Positions 63,015 through 64,000 of a stretch of 64,000 bases of DNA are shown piece by piece. The position numbers were made by a program, and so were the translations under genes. The DNA is from Actinopolyspora erythraea (GTDB taxonomy: Bacteria; Actinomycetota; Actinomycetes; Mycobacteriales; Pseudonocardiaceae), in the NCBI RefSeq assembly GCF_002263515.1, contig NZ_CP022752.1, forward strand, positions 4,588,001-4,652,000, read 5' to 3'. Under the pieces are notes generated by a model. The model was not told the origin of the DNA. It worked only from the letters and a program-made list of their open reading frames with translations, and ran no database searches. How positions within the stretch are numbered: the stretch's first letter is position 1; the number at the start of each line of letters is the position of its first letter.

Positions 63015-63506
63015 ATGGCGGACCCGTCGTTCGACGTCGTGAGCAAGGTCGACCGGCAGGAAGTGGACAACGCACTCAACCAGGCGGCCAAGGAGCTCGC
63101 GAACCGCTTCGACTTCCGGGGCACCGGCACGAGGATCAGCTGGTCCGGCGAGGAGGCGGTGACGCTGGAGTCCGAGACCGAGGAACGCTGCAGGGCGGCG
63201 GTCGAGGTGTTCAAGGAGAAGCTGGTCAAGCGCGGCATCTCGTTGAAGGCGGTCGACCTGGGCGAGCCGGTGAGCTCCGGGCAGGTGCACCGGGTCTCCG
63301 GAACCCTCAAGCAGGGGATCGCGCAGGAGACGGCCAAGAAGATCTCCAAGAAGATCCGCGACGAGGCCCCCAAGGGGGTGCAGGCGCAGATCCAGGGCGA
63401 CCAGTTGCGGGTGTCGGGCAAGAAGAAGGACGACCTGCAGGCCGTGATCTCGCTGCTGAAAAACAGCGACTTCGACGTGGCACTGCAGTTCGAGAACTAC
63501 CGTTGA
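63015..63506 (+). CDS. yajQ: YajQ family nucleotide-binding protein
   Basis: This 163-aa protein has the YajQ/DUF520 pattern: [43 protein letters not shown] and [19 protein letters not shown]. YajQ proteins bind nucleotides, in some species c-di-GMP, and may act with other regulators. A link with the EAL enzyme in the window is conceivable but not shown. The gene stands alone. Confidence 0.92.
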   Translation: MADPSFDVVSKVDRQEVDNALNQAAKELANRFDFRGTGTRISWSGEEAVTLESETEERCRAAVEVFKEKLVKRGISLKAVDLGEPVSSGQVHRVSGTLKQGIAQETAKKISKKIRDEAPKGVQAQIQGDQLRVSGKKKDDLQAVISLLKNSDFDVALQFENYR

Positions 63507-63584
63507 GGGTCGTGGGCGGCGCGGCTGACGGCGGGACGTCGCCGCCGCCCGCACAGTACTCGTAACCGTCGACGGGAGAGCTCG

Positions 63585-64000
63585 GTGAAGGGAATCGTGT
63601 TGGCCGGGGGCAACGGCACGCGGCTGCATCCGGCCACCCAGGTGGTGTCCAAGCAACTTCTCCCGGTCTACGACAAACCGATGGTCTACTACCCGCTGTC
63701 GGTGCTGATGCTGGCGGGCATCCGGGACATCCTGCTGATCTCCACACCCGACGACCTCCCGTTGTTCCGCCGCCTGTTCGGTGACGGCTCTCACCTCGGG
63801 CTGCGGATGGAGTACGCGACCCAGCCGGAGCCCAACGGGCTGGCCGAGGCCTTCCTGATCGGCGCCGACTTCATCGGTGAGGACTCCGTGGCCCTGGTGC
63901 TGGGTGACAACATCTTCTACGGTCAGGGGTTCTCGAAGCTGCTGCAGCGCAGCACCGTCGAGTTGGAGGGCTGCACCCTGTTCGGCTACGCGGTGCGCGA
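63585..64000 (+). CDS. rmlA: Glucose-1-phosphate thymidylyltransferase, N-terminal part
   Basis: The frame from GTG 63585 behind GGGAGAGC runs off the window after 138 codons. It has [36 protein letters not shown] and [11 protein letters not shown], all typical of RmlA/RfbA. The enzyme makes dTDP-glucose from glucose-1-phosphate and dTTP, the first step to dTDP-rhamnose and other deoxysugars for envelope or natural products. Confidence 0.92.
   Translation, partial: MKGIVLAGGNGTRLHPATQVVSKQLLPVYDKPMVYYPLSVLMLAGIRDILLISTPDDLPLFRRLFGDGSHLGLRMEYATQPEPNGLAEAFLIGADFIGEDSVALVLGDNIFYGQGFSKLLQRSTVELEGCTLFGYAVR

Overview
The window comes from a high-GC actinomycete. Three things show this: an actinobacterial six-gene mce lipid-import operon, a conservon-type (cvn) signalling operon with a roadblock protein and DUF742 protein, and hadAB/rpmG/secE/nusG/rplKA/rplJL in the usual actinobacterial neighbourhood with tRNA-Trp, -Met and -Thr. 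Gene content fits Pseudonocardiales (Saccharopolyspora/Actinopolyspora-like); the genus is a guess. No rRNA and no CRISPR array was seen.

Layout. 0-3.2 kb: a three-gene graspetide RiPP cluster (precursor, ATP-grasp ligase, isoaspartyl-methyltransferase homologue). 3.4-15.5 kb (minus): a complete, translationally coupled mce operon: MceG-type ATPase, two YrbE permeases, MceA-F and two Mce-associated membrane proteins. 15.7-18.3 kb (minus): a secreted S1 pseudoprotease with FG-GAP repeats, and a small secreted protein. 18.3-30.3 kb: an accessory island with lower GC. It holds two ALF-repeat, alanine-rich coiled-coil proteins of polymorphic-toxin type lying head to head, candidate immunity genes, two decayed copies of one IS, a frameshifted IS630-like element and an IS5-type fragment. 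The right-hand toxin is interrupted by an in-frame TGA, beyond which a toxin-17-like C-terminus continues and ends overlapping an immunity-gene start.

30.3-44.3 kb is core genome: a PH-like protein, a Mut7-C RNase-like protein, a STAS protein, rplJL with an attenuator-like leader, a GT-C glycosyltransferase, rplKA-nusG-secE, tRNA-Trp, an aminotransferase, hadAB, rpmG, tRNA-Met and tRNA-Thr. 44.3-61.6 kb: an EAL phosphodiesterase with a degenerate GGDEF, an alpha/beta hydrolase divergent from an F420-type PPOX protein, the cvnABCD operon, a DUF485 protein plus acetate-type symporter pair, a haloalkane dehalogenase, a pentapeptide-like membrane protein and a GNAT enzyme. 61.7-62.9 kb: a 1-kb remnant of an integrated element at tRNA-Tyr, bounded by a duplicated tRNA 3' half exactly 1000 bp apart and holding a YefM/YoeB module and the last 43 codons of an integrase. 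The window ends with yajQ and the start of an rmlA-like gene.

The most interesting items are the graspetide cluster, the toxin with its in-frame stop and overlapping immunity gene, the possible pore-forming toxin separated from a small membrane protein by IS insertions, the tRNA-Tyr element remnant, and a pair of 94-bp intergenic repeats. I worked by eye, so family names are from recognition of motifs and not from database searches.
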